DNA from: Nanobdellota archaeon
GTDB lineage: Archaea; Nanobdellota; Nanobdellia; Pacearchaeales; GW2011-AR1
Assembly (NCBI GenBank): GCA_018901625.1
Contig: JAHIEM010000053.1
Coordinates: 1-10,832 of the forward strand
Reading direction: 5' to 3'
DNA: 10,832 nt
The notes beneath the pieces were generated by a model. The model ran no database searches. It saw only the letters and a list, made by a program, of their open reading frames with translations, and was not told the origin of the DNA. A program made the translations under genes and the position numbers. How positions within the stretch are numbered: position 1 is the first letter of the stretch; every line of letters starts with the position of its first letter. Shown piece after piece: positions 4,490 through 10,404 of this stretch.

Positions 4490-5167
4490 ATGAAAAAAGT
4501 AGTGTTTATGCTGTTGTTCTCACTGCTCCTAATGAGTTTAGTCCTGGCAGAACAGAATCAGGTTCAGACACAGAATAAAGTTAATTCTGCCATAACTCAG
4601 CAAATAAGAACAGAATTGCGCGACAAAGCTCAGGAAATAAAAGATGATATTAAAGAACTGAGAGAGACTAGAAAAGAATTAAATGGGGACATTAAAGCAT
4701 ATCTTCAGGAAAGAAAAGAGATTCGCGCAGAAATCAGAGGAATTAATCTTACATTTGAAAAAGGCGAGGGGGAGGAAATTAAACTAAGAATTGGGAATTT
4801 CACAGCCAGAACAACACTGAATATTACTGAAGAACAAGATGAAAACAATAATACGATTCTAGTTGTTCAAAAGGGAGACAAAACAAGAGAGATTAAAATC
4901 ATGCCTGACACAGCAGCAGAAAGAGCTCTAGAAAGACTAAAGCTAAAGGTCTGCAATGAGACAGAAGGATGCACAATAGAATTAAAAGATGTTCCTGTAA
5001 AAAAAGTTGAAAGACTTGCATATGAAATGCAGGTTCAGAGACACTACAAACTTCTCGGATTATTCAGGGCAAAAGCCCAGAACAAAGTTCAGATTGATGC
5101 AGAGAACGGAGAGATAATCTCCACAAAAAAGCCCTGGTGGGCTTTTTTGGCAAAAGAGGCAGATTAA
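4490..5167 (+). CDS. Secreted coiled-coil protein, putative
   Basis: This 225-residue exported protein has no assigned function. The Sec signal peptide is KK plus a Leu/Met-rich core ending LVLA (residues 1-20), with cleavage likely before E21. Residues about 30-83 are highly charged helix and probably a coiled coil (DKAQEIKDDIKELRETRKEL). A beta-rich region follows (about 84-140) and an alpha/beta C-terminal part (141-225). Five N-glycosylation sequons (N86, N103, N111, N120, N156) and a likely disulfide, C155-C161, fit an extracellular location. The end, IDAENGEIISTKKPWWAFLA, resembles a C-terminal signature I associate with small secreted DPANN proteins (memory, not a search). There is no clear second membrane span, though WWAFLA might touch the membrane. 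I start at ATG 4490 because the signal peptide begins there and the TATA box fits; the longer frame from 4418 would bury the signal peptide. Confidence 0.8.
   Translation: MKKVVFMLLFSLLLMSLVLAEQNQVQTQNKVNSAITQQIRTELRDKAQEIKDDIKELRETRKELNGDIKAYLQERKEIRAEIRGINLTFEKGEGEEIKLRIGNFTARTTLNITEEQDENNNTILVVQKGDKTREIKIMPDTAAERALERLKLKVCNETEGCTIELKDVPVKKVERLAYEMQVQRHYKLLGLFRAKAQNKVQIDAENGEIISTKKPWWAFLAKEAD
5125..5148 (+). terminator. Perfect terminator-like hairpin inside the coding end
   Basis: AAAAAAGCCC (5125-5134) and GGGCTTTTTT (5139-5148) form a perfect 10-bp stem with a TGGT loop and a T6 tail. It has intrinsic-terminator shape on either strand. It lies within the secreted-protein gene, encoding the KKPWWAFL segment, 16 nt before the stop codon. 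Termination here would yield non-stop mRNA, so either it is inefficient or the polymerase releases a little further on. Confidence 0.5.
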
Positions 5168-5215
5168 TCCCCGTCGACAAAATTACAGGCAAATATTCGG
5201 GTTTCTTAAAATCTT

Positions 5216-5239
5216 AAGTTTTTGCAAAAACTTTTTAAA
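5216..5239 (+). promoter_or_regulatory. Promoter with abutting 18-bp palindrome
   Basis: TTTTTAAA (5233-5240 region) is centred about 24 nt before the ATG at 5260. Directly upstream and touching it is the perfect palindrome AAGTTTTTGCAAAAACTT (5216-5233), placed over the BRE. That position suits a repressor operator or an activator site. No binder can be named. Confidence 0.5.
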
Positions 5240-5259
5240 CCCTCATTCTAAATAAAATT

Positions 5260-5412
5260 ATGACAGAAGAAGAAACAACACAGGAAGAAGCTCCTGCCCA
5301 AGAAGCAGAAGCTAAGGTAGAGGAAACATCAGAAGAGACTGCAGAAGAGTCCTCTGAAGAAGAGAAGAAGAAGGAAGAAGAAGAAGAAGAAAAGAAGGAA
5401 GAATCTTCTTAA
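5260..5412 (+). CDS. Small Glu-rich acidic protein, 50 aa
   Basis: This is an intact 50-codon frame from ATG 5260 to TAA 5410-5412. About 24 of the 50 residues are Glu, with Ala, Thr and Ser in the first half and runs of Glu and Lys in the second (EEEKKKEEEEEEKKEESS). There is no signal peptide, membrane span or globular-fold pattern; it should be disordered and strongly acidic. Reality is supported by a TATA box at leaderless distance and a clean intrinsic terminator 47 nt after the stop. Acidic low-complexity tails occur on ribosomal stalk and chromatin proteins, but nothing ties this one to them. GAA/GAG repeats can arise by slippage, so similarity searches will be unreliable. Function unknown. 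Confidence 0.65.
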   Translation: MTEEETTQEEAPAQEAEAKVEETSEETAEESSEEEKKKEEEEEEKKEESS

Positions 5413-5458
5413 AGCTCACAATAAAATTAAAAACTCTACTTATTTATTTTTTATTTTT

Positions 5459-5480
5459 GCCCCTCTGGGGCTTTTAATTT
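5459..5480 (+). terminator. Terminator after the acidic gene
   Basis: GCCCC (5459-5463) and GGGGC (5467-5471) close a TCT loop and are followed by TTTTAATTTTTT, the most bacterial-looking terminator in the window. It separates the plus-strand unit from the converging dus gene. The minus strand lacks a U-tract after the stem. Confidence 0.7.
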
Positions 5481-5503
5481 TTTAACATGTTAGAGAAAAC
5501 TGC

Positions 5504-6349
5504 CTAAATACTATAAATCTCCCTAATCTCCCGAGTTGTCTTAGCTAAAATCAGCTTTCTTCTCATCTCCTTCCCAGTCTTTAATCCCTTAGTAAAATTC
5601 ATAGCCTGCAGCTTTATCTGAGAGAAATATAATTTATGCTTTATTGCCAATTCAAGATAGTCTTTAAAACTAATTCTCTCACTTTGTTTGTTAATTGACA
5701 GCCTAGAAAAAATACCAGGATTCCCAACAGCAGCTCTTCCAATCATTAAGAAATCAAACTTCTTCTCCAGCTTCTTAAAATTATTCTCATCAACATCACC
5801 AGAATAGATAACAGGCAGTTTAGTTCTCTTCTTTAACTTGAGAGCATATTCCACATCTGCTTTCCCAGAATATCCCTGTTCCTGTGTTCTCGGATGAATG
5901 CATATAGCATCACAATATTTTTCAGCTATCTTAATTATCTTGTTTATGTTTCTTGATTTTCTTAATTTTACAGTTACTGGCTTATCAGTACTCTCTCTAA
6001 TCACTTTCAGTATTTTGTCAATCTCCTGCAGATTATGGCACATAAAACTTCCAAACCCCAGTTTTCTTGCATTCTTAGCAGGACATCCTAAATTAAAATC
6101 CCATAATCTCGCTGTTTTATCATATTTTTTCATGAACTCTGCAATTCCGCTCTCACTTGTGCAAAATAATTGAATTGCAGGCTTGTCCTCGAGCTGCAGT
6201 TTCTGCTGAGTAAGCGGGTTAATCATTCCAGTATAGCATAAACTTGCCCCAGTTTTCTTACAAAGCTCGCGAAAAGCAATATCATTTATCTCAGCCATTG
6301 GTGCTAAGAAATATTTGTTTTTAAGCTCTAAACTCCTGATTAATAGCAT
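5504..6349 (-). CDS. dus: tRNA-dihydrouridine synthase family protein
   Basis: Dus enzymes reduce uridine to dihydrouridine in the tRNA D-loop with FMN and NADPH. This 281-residue protein has the TIM-barrel signatures. FLAPMAEINDIAFR (residues 14-27) is the FMN-binding start; the family usually has PMAGVTD. NLGCP (86-90) carries the catalytic Cys89. VKLR (127-130) provides the Lys, IHPRTQEQGYSG (151-162) the His, YSGDV is at 182-186, and the phosphate-binding IGRAAVGNPGIF at 203-214. The C-terminal helical domain (about 225-281) is short, so the protein is smaller than bacterial Dus. I start at ATG 6349. The frame remains open upstream, but that extension is an out-of-frame reading of the preceding gene's end, which overlaps dus by 10 nt. 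It is the last gene of a three-gene operon. The position modified cannot be assigned. Confidence 0.9.
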   Translation of the reverse strand: MLLIRSLELKNKYFLAPMAEINDIAFRELCKKTGASLCYTGMINPLTQQKLQLEDKPAIQLFCTSESGIAEFMKKYDKTARLWDFNLGCPAKNARKLGFGSFMCHNLQEIDKILKVIRESTDKPVTVKLRKSRNINKIIKIAEKYCDAICIHPRTQEQGYSGKADVEYALKLKKRTKLPVIYSGDVDENNFKKLEKKFDFLMIGRAAVGNPGIFSRLSINKQSERISFKDYLELAIKHKLYFSQIKLQAMNFTKGLKTGKEMRRKLILAKTTREIREIYSI

Positions 6350-6630
6350 CTTTTCCCAGGCAACTCTTCTCTTAAAGCACTGATTTTGGAGATAATCCTT
6401 AAAGTGTATTTTAAATAAACTTTTGTTAATTTTCTCCAATTCTCTGTTTGCATAACCTCCTCTGAAGCGTTTTCAATCAAAATTCCTGCTTTCTGAATTG
6501 CATTTCCTGCATAAATCTCCTTTGCCAACCCAGTTTCGCAGAGAGAGTTCTCTGCAGATATCAGAATTGCCTCAATCTCTCTGCAATTTCTCTCTGCAGT
6601 TCGCTCAGCATCCTGCAATTTAAGTTTCAT
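6340..6630 (-). CDS. Hypothetical helical protein, 96 aa
   Basis: I do not recognise this protein. It is 96 residues, almost entirely helical by pattern, with no membrane segment or signal peptide. It begins with a charged helix (DAERTAERNCREIEAILI) and ends with a basic helix (KLTKVYLKYTLRIISKI) and PGKRCY. Cysteines at 16, 31 and 95 are not in a metal-binding arrangement. Its ATG overlaps the rhomboid stop as ATGA (4 nt) and its own end overlaps the dus start by 10 nt, so it is translationally coupled between them. That tight packing is the best evidence that it is a real gene. Nothing links it to tRNA modification or proteolysis beyond the operon. Confidence 0.7.
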   Translation of the reverse strand: MKLKLQDAERTAERNCREIEAILISAENSLCETGLAKEIYAGNAIQKAGILIENASEEVMQTENWRKLTKVYLKYTLRIISKISALREELPGKRCY

Positions 6631-7247
6631 CTTAGAAAATTATCTTCCCAGTTTCTCATTTTATCCTCATCTATTGTAACCCTAAAACCAGGATAATTCC
6701 TAATCACTTTGCTCTCCCTCTCCCTGAACCACAAACCAAGCAGGAAACCAACAGCAATCCCAGATAAATGCGCAATGTCTCCGACATTGCTCGGAGTAAA
6801 TATTCCTAAGAACCCTGCAACAACCCACACAATAGCAGCTACAAACATAGGCATTGGCAGGCTATAAACCCACACAGTCATTCTAGGCCTTAGAATAGTC
6901 AGACATCCCAAAATTCCGTAAATTGCTCCTGAAGCTCCTAAAGAAGACTGATAAAAATTAACAGCAATCAAATTCGCAGCTATTCCAGAGACAAAATAAA
7001 CCAACAAAAACTTCCTGCTCCCAATAATCTTCTCTAATATCAATCCAAATAAAATCAGTGCAAACATATTAAAGAGTATATGAGAAACACTTCCGTGCAA
7101 AAAGATTGCAGAAAAAAACCTCCAGGGCTGAATAACACTTGCCTGATTTAAAACCAGTGAATCTGTAAATCCCGGGACAATTAATTGAAAAATAAAAAAA
7201 GCCACGCAAATACCTGCAATCCACAAAGCAGAGAGTTTGTTTGCCAT
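6627..7247 (-). CDS. Rhomboid family intramembrane serine protease
   Basis: Rhomboids cleave transmembrane helices inside the membrane. This 206-residue protein carries the family core. HGSVSHILFNM (51-61) supplies the H and N of the oxyanion region; GASG (104-107) contains nucleophile Ser106; DIAHLSGIAVGFLLG (157-171) supplies catalytic His160. About six hydrophobic segments are visible (roughly 8-26, 44-72, 79-99, 102-120, 134-151, 158-174), the minimal six-helix rhomboid. A basic, soluble C-terminal tail of about 30 residues includes RESKVIRNYPGF. The frame stays open to 7337, but I start at ATG 7247 because TTTTTAAA (7269-7276) lies about 26 nt upstream and hydrophobic segment 1 follows at once. 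It is the first gene of the rhomboid/96-aa/dus operon. The substrate is unknown. Confidence 0.9.
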   Translation of the reverse strand: MANKLSALWIAGICVAFFIFQLIVPGFTDSLVLNQASVIQPWRFFSAIFLHGSVSHILFNMFALILFGLILEKIIGSRKFLLVYFVSGIAANLIAVNFYQSSLGASGAIYGILGCLTILRPRMTVWVYSLPMPMFVAAIVWVVAGFLGIFTPSNVGDIAHLSGIAVGFLLGLWFRERESKVIRNYPGFRVTIDEDKMRNWEDNFLR

Positions 7248-7268
7248 TAAAAATAAAGAGTAACAAGG

Positions 7269-7276
7269 TTTAAAAA
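7269..7276 (-). promoter_or_regulatory. TATA box of the rhomboid operon
   Basis: Read on the minus strand, GATTTTTAAACC gives the TTTTTAAA box, about 26 nt from the ATG at 7247. This sets the start of the leaderless first gene. Confidence 0.65.
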
Positions 7277-7331
7277 TCTCTCTTTCTGCAGAATAATATG
7301 ATAAACCCACGGAGTTATCGGCATAGAAAAA

Positions 7332-7370
7332 TCGCAAGATTTTGCGAGGCAGAAAGCAGCAGCTTTCTGC
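7332..7370 (-). other. Tandem hairpins between divergent promoters
   Basis: TCGCAA/TTGCGA (7332-7337/7342-7347) and GCAGAAAGC/GCTTTCTGC (7349-7357/7362-7370) are perfect stems with 4-nt loops, one base apart. On the minus strand the second stem in reading order is followed by TTTTTC, an intrinsic-terminator shape. They lie upstream of both flanking promoters and so belong to neither known transcript. A small minus-strand RNA from the near-palindromic TATA at 7405-7413 is one explanation; a regulatory DNA site is another. Confidence 0.4.
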
Positions 7371-7405
7371 ATATACAGAATTCTTACTAGTGATAACTCT
7401 AAAAG

Positions 7406-7413
7406 TTTAAATA
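7406..7413 (+). promoter_or_regulatory. TATA box for tRNA-His and hisS
   Basis: TTTAAATA, preceded by AAAAG, predicts a transcription start near 7434-7440, leaving only about 10 nt of 5' leader before the tRNA for RNase P to remove. No second TATA box lies between the tRNA and hisS, so the synthetase is probably read from the same promoter. Confidence 0.65.
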
Positions 7414-7445
7414 CATCTTTCCCAATTAAATATAAATACATGAAT

Positions 7446-7518
7446 GGCGATTGTAGTATAACGGTTAGTATGAGCGGTTGTGGTCCGCTAGACGGGGGTT
7501 CGACTCCCTCCTTTCGCC
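7446..7518 (+). tRNA. tRNA-His (GUG)
   Basis: The cloverleaf includes a genomic G-1 (7446) facing C73 (7518), the histidine identity pair. The acceptor stem is 7447-7453/7511-7517. D stem GTAT/GTAT (7456-7459/7468-7471) has wobble pairs. Anticodon stem AGCGG/CCGCT (7473-7477/7485-7489) frames loop TTGTGGT with anticodon GTG at 7480-7482. The variable region is 4 nt, and T stem GGGGG/CCCTC (7494-7498/7506-7510) frames loop TTCGACT. CCA is not encoded. There is no intron. Oddly, acceptor pairs 5-68 and 6-67 are both U-U mismatches. It sits 23 nt before the gene for its own synthetase. Confidence 0.93.
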
Positions 7519-7530
7519 CTCAAATTCAAA

Positions 7531-7537
7531 AGGAGTG
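7531..7537 (+). promoter_or_regulatory. Shine-Dalgarno site of hisS
   Basis: AGGAGTG ends 4 nt before ATG 7542. It is the clearest ribosome-binding site in the window, in line with hisS being an internal cistron behind a tRNA rather than leaderless. It fixes the hisS start. Confidence 0.8.
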
Positions 7538-7541
7538 AAAA

Positions 7542-8702
7542 ATGATAGAAACAGTTCGCGGTTTTTCTGACTTTACAGGAGAAGAAGCTGAAAAAAGAGA
7601 ATACATCAGGAAAAAGGTAGAGAGTATCTTCAAAGTTTACGGTTTCGAGCCAGCAGAAACACCCATAATCGAGCAGGAGGAATTTGTAAAAGGAGATAAT
7701 GATTATGATGAAGCAGTTTCAGACATATTCAAGTTAAAAGACAAAGGCCAGAGAAATCTCGCCCTAAGATACGAGTTCACATTCCAGCTCAAGAGACTCG
7801 CTCAAAACAAAAAACTTCCGTATAAAAGATACCAGATTGGCCCAGTATTCAGAGACGAGCCAGTCTCAGCAAACAGATTCAGGCAATTTACCCAGTGTGA
7901 TGTGGATGTTGTAGGCGCAAGCATAATTGACAAAGCAGAAGTTCTCGCAACAATCTATAATATATGCAAATCACTAAAAATAGATGCAGAAATCCAGGTT
8001 AATTCAAGAAAGATGATGAACTCTGCAATAAAAAGCCTGGAAATTGATAATATCGAATTTGTGTTAAGAGAAATTGACAAAATAGACAAGCAGGGAGAAG
8101 ATGCAGTAAAATTATCAATGACTAAGTTCATAGAAAAAGAAAAAATAGTAAAACTATTCAGATTGCTCGAGAAACCGCTGTCATTTTTCAGAAAATATGA
8201 AGGATATAAAGAACTAAAAGAGCTAATTGACTGCTCAGAGAATTACGGATTAAAGCCAGTATTTAATCCAAAAATAGCCAGAGGATTATCCTATTACAAT
8301 AATGAAGTATTTGAAGTTAAAACAAAAGAAATGAAAGAAACAATAGCTGGAGGAGGAGCGTTTTTAATAAATAATATTCAGGCATTTGGATACGGAACAG
8401 GTCTGGAAAGACTGTCTCAACTAGCCAAGATAAAACTAGAAAGCAAGAAAATAATGATAATCTCAATAAACCAGGATAAGCGAGCAATAAAACTAGCAGA
8501 AAAACTAAGAAAACAGAATATAATTGTGTCAATGTCAGATAAAGTCTCAAAAGCCCTTGAGTATGCAAATTCAAAGAGCATAAATAAAGTTATTTTCATA
8601 GGAAGCGAAGAAATAAAAAAGAGAAAATACAAATTAAGAGACATGACAACAGGAAAAGAAGAAATGTTAGGCGAAAAAGAATTAATTGAAAAAATTATCT
8701 AA
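7542..8702 (+). CDS. hisS: Histidyl-tRNA synthetase
   Basis: HisRS is a class II synthetase that charges tRNA-His. This one has 386 residues, somewhat shorter than the usual 410-430. Conserved parts: MIETVRGFSDF at the N-terminus; motif 1 around ETP (39-41); motif 2 with LALRYEFT (73-80) and KRYQIGPVFRDEP (95-107) carrying Arg104, then FRQFTQCDVDVVG (113-125); the HisRS-specific loop ARGLSYYNNEVFEV (246-259) with Arg247; motif 3 FGYGTGLERL (282-291) with Arg290; and a C-terminal anticodon-binding domain (about 300-386). Two family positions differ: RGLDYY is RGLSYY, and GGGRYD is GGGAFL. It is translated from AGGAGTG behind the tRNA-His gene. Motif 2 wording resembles HisRS of DPANN and candidate bacterial phyla (memory). 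Function is confident; the effect of the substitutions is unknown. Confidence 0.93.
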   Translation: MIETVRGFSDFTGEEAEKREYIRKKVESIFKVYGFEPAETPIIEQEEFVKGDNDYDEAVSDIFKLKDKGQRNLALRYEFTFQLKRLAQNKKLPYKRYQIGPVFRDEPVSANRFRQFTQCDVDVVGASIIDKAEVLATIYNICKSLKIDAEIQVNSRKMMNSAIKSLEIDNIEFVLREIDKIDKQGEDAVKLSMTKFIEKEKIVKLFRLLEKPLSFFRKYEGYKELKELIDCSENYGLKPVFNPKIARGLSYYNNEVFEVKTKEMKETIAGGGAFLINNIQAFGYGTGLERLSQLAKIKLESKKIMIISINQDKRAIKLAEKLRKQNIIVSMSDKVSKALEYANSKSINKVIFIGSEEIKKRKYKLRDMTTGKEEMLGEKELIEKII

Positions 8703-9085
8703 CCATTAGTTTTCTCTTCTAATCCAGAAGATTTTATAGTTACTCCTTTAATCCTGAAAAGATTAGGAACTAATAATCCCTCTGAATTTTGAGAAGCAAT
8801 AAGTGCAATAAAAACAACTTTAGATGTATTAGAAGGCAATTGCTCAAGATATTTTTGAATCTCTTTCATTCTTCCAGAAACACTTCTATGCCTGCGAATC
8901 CCCTCGCTCAAAAGATCATAATCCGGATTAGATAAAAAATTAGCAGGATACACAGGAATTACATAATTTTCATTAGGATATTGAATAATCCCTGGCTTTT
9001 CCCCAGAACTTAAAGAGCTTAAAGCGCATGTCTCTCCTTGAGGTCCAATACCACGAAGCAGTAATCTCCTTTCTTTTTCAGCCAT
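8699..9085 (-). CDS. Hypothetical protein, 128 aa
   Basis: I do not recognise this protein. It has 128 residues with no signal peptide and one hydrophobic strand-like stretch (KVVFIALIAS, about 89-98) too short to span a membrane. The first half is rich in Gly, Pro and Ser (RGIGPQGETCALSSLSSGEKPG). The middle contains YVIPVYPANFL and a helical region, EGIRRHRSVSGRMKEIQKYLEQL. The C-terminal part is strand-like with RIKGVTIKSSG. I start at ATG 9085 because CTTATAAA (minus strand, 9107-9114) lies about 25 nt upstream; two more codons would need a TTG. Its stop overlaps the end of hisS by 3 nt in convergent orientation, so no terminator can lie between them. Confidence 0.7.
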   Translation of the reverse strand: MAEKERRLLLRGIGPQGETCALSSLSSGEKPGIIQYPNENYVIPVYPANFLSNPDYDLLSEGIRRHRSVSGRMKEIQKYLEQLPSNTSKVVFIALIASQNSEGLLVPNLFRIKGVTIKSSGLEEKTNG

Positions 9086-9106
9086 GCTCAAGCAAATAAA
9101 ATCAGC

Positions 9107-9114
9107 TTTATAAG
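9107..9114 (-). promoter_or_regulatory. TATA box of the 128-aa gene
   Basis: The minus strand reads TTCTTATAAAG, centred about 25 nt before ATG 9085. It decides that start and marks the gene as leaderless and separate from scpA. Confidence 0.6.
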
Positions 9115-9284
9115 AATAATTGTGCTATAGCCTACTTAAGTCCATATAATCTTATCTCTTAATTTAATCCAATCTGACAGCCCCCCAAGCAACCCCAATG
9201 TAATTATTTGCCGATAATTTAATTATCTTCATAAGCAGATAATTTTTATTATAATTCATTCACACGCTTAAAGTTAATAAATTT
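9115..9284. other. Intergenic region after scpA
   Basis: No open frame of note is present on either strand. It contains the palindrome GATAATT-T-AATTATC (9213-9227) with another GATAATTTTTATTATAATTC nearby (9238-9257), which may terminate scpA transcription on the minus strand, and a C-rich patch (9181-9199). It probably also carries the upstream control of the 128-aa gene. Confidence 0.4.
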
Positions 9285-10151
9285 TTATTCCAGATTAGAT
9301 TCAAAAATTCCTGCAAGAGGGTTCTCAAAACCAGCCTCTTCCACAAGTTCTTCACGCTTCTCTTCAATCAATTCCCTAGCCTGCACTCCACCTTTTTCTT
9401 TCTTATAATGAGAGTAAAGCCATAGCCATATCTCATCAAGATGATTCTCCTGCTCAAGCCATATCTTCTGTTGGTGGTCAAGATGCAGGACAGGCAAAAA
9501 AGCAGCGATTCTCTCATCTCTGTCCAGCCCAATAATATCACTATAAGACACCCTTTCATTCTTATTCTTAAACATAACTAAAAACCTCGAATAAATTCTC
9601 CTGATTCTATCTCTCAATTTAACCTTGCTGGCCTTTGGAAGAACAATCTCAGCTTCCCTCTCAGCAGTTCTTGCAATTATCTCTTTTCTTATTCTCCTGT
9701 TTTCAGTATTAATTGCATTGCCCAGAGCACTCATCAATTCTTGCAAGCTAACCTTTCTCATTCTTGGCATAGGGGTCTTAGGATATAGCACAGGCAAGTC
9801 ATTCTCATCAATCTCTATCCTCTCATAAACCTTCTTCTCTTCCTTCTTTCCAAACAAGATGTCATCTATACTCTTGATATATTCGTTCAAGAGAATCTCT
9901 GATTTTATTCTAAGAAGGAGAGACGCAGCCAGTAAAACCTTGCTGGAAACAAAGAAATTAGCCTCTTCTAACTCGCGTATCTTCTCAAGATATCTCTGAG
10001 CAAGAACAGCAAGGTCAATATTCCAGGGGTCTAACTGCCCGCTATTCATTAAATCATAGATAATCGCCTGCCATGACACTTCCTTGCTAGTAAGCAAATC
10101 ATACAGGTGCTCATTTCCTATCTTTCCAGAATCAATAGCCTCTTCTTCCAT
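9285..10151 (-). CDS. scpA: Segregation and condensation protein A (kleisin)
   Basis: ScpA bridges the two heads of an SMC dimer and recruits ScpB, forming the ring that compacts and segregates chromosomes. This 288-residue protein has the archaeal ScpA layout. The N-terminal SMC-neck-binding helices contain EVSWQAIIYDLMNSGQL followed by DPWNIDL (41-47), ANFFVSSKVLLAASLLLRIK (64-83) and SEILL. A charged linker follows (about 100-200; EEKKVYERIEIDENDLP and basic ARTAERE). The C-terminal winged-helix that binds the SMC head includes FLPVLHLD (218-225) and DEIWLWLY (239-246). A further acidic tail extends to 288. The TATA box (10194-10201) leaves a leader of about 20 nt with AGAGGAAGAG ahead of the ATG, a weak Shine-Dalgarno. 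No smc or scpB is in the window. Confidence 0.9.
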   Translation of the reverse strand: MEEEAIDSGKIGNEHLYDLLTSKEVSWQAIIYDLMNSGQLDPWNIDLAVLAQRYLEKIRELEEANFFVSSKVLLAASLLLRIKSEILLNEYIKSIDDILFGKKEEKKVYERIEIDENDLPVLYPKTPMPRMRKVSLQELMSALGNAINTENRRIRKEIIARTAEREAEIVLPKASKVKLRDRIRRIYSRFLVMFKNKNERVSYSDIIGLDRDERIAAFLPVLHLDHQQKIWLEQENHLDEIWLWLYSHYKKEKGGVQARELIEEKREELVEEAGFENPLAGIFESNLE

Positions 10152-10193
10152 GTTATGTACTCTTCCTCTTATTTCCCTAAAAGAATAGAAATA

Positions 10194-10201
10194 CTTATAA
10201 A
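10194..10201 (-). promoter_or_regulatory. TATA box of scpA
   Basis: The minus strand reads AGTTTATAAGTATTT. The predicted start of transcription is near 10172, so unlike its neighbours scpA would have a short leader of about 20 nt with a purine-rich AGAGG element. Confidence 0.5.
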
Positions 10202-10280
10202 CTTACCTCCGCAATTCTGAAGATAAAGTAAACAGGCTAGAGAAGTAATGTCACTACTTAATTACAACAAAACCGAAAGG

Positions 10281-10288
10281 TTTAAATA
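10281..10288 (+). promoter_or_regulatory. Strong BRE/TATA upstream of the structured leader
   Basis: CCGAAAGG precedes TTTAAATA, close to an ideal archaeal BRE/TATA pair. Transcription should begin near 10310, exactly at the 5' strand of the outer helix of the structured region downstream and about 95 nt before the next ATG. Confidence 0.65.
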
Positions 10289-10309
10289 GTTCAAAAATAT
10301 AGATTTATT

Positions 10310-10386
10310 ATCACCTCTTTTTGCCCAGGAGAGGCTCGAGGCATATCTACTTTATTTGCTGAAGAGCCTCTTCAAGGGTTTGTGAT
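10310..10386 (+). ncRNA. Structured leader RNA or small RNA
   Basis: Three nested helices form one long hairpin: ATCAC/GTGAT (10310-10314/10382-10386), CCC/GGG (10324-10326/10376-10378) and AGAGGCTC/GAGCCTCT (10330-10337/10364-10371), with a 26-nt apical loop. Competing pairings exist, namely CCTCT/AGAGG (10314-10318/10330-10334) and GAAGA/TCTTC (10361-10365/10369-10373), so it could switch. The predicted transcription start falls on its first base. It ends 18 nt before ATG 10405 with no Shine-Dalgarno site. I cannot match it to a known riboswitch or to H/ACA or C/D RNA. Confidence 0.5.
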
Positions 10387-10404
10387 TTTGGTTAAAAGAT
10401 AAAA

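Noticed and set aside
6350..6439. N-terminal extension of Dus
   Set aside because: It needs a TTG start and only rereads the end of the 96-aa gene in another frame; the barrel homology begins after ATG 6349.
7248..7337. Longer rhomboid start
   Set aside because: The extension contains the promoter and lacks membrane features; ATG 7247 fits the TATA spacing.
8317..8644. Two minus-strand frames inside hisS rich in Leu/Phe
   Set aside because: They are antisense shadows of the Lys/Glu/Ile-rich synthetase and lack promoters.
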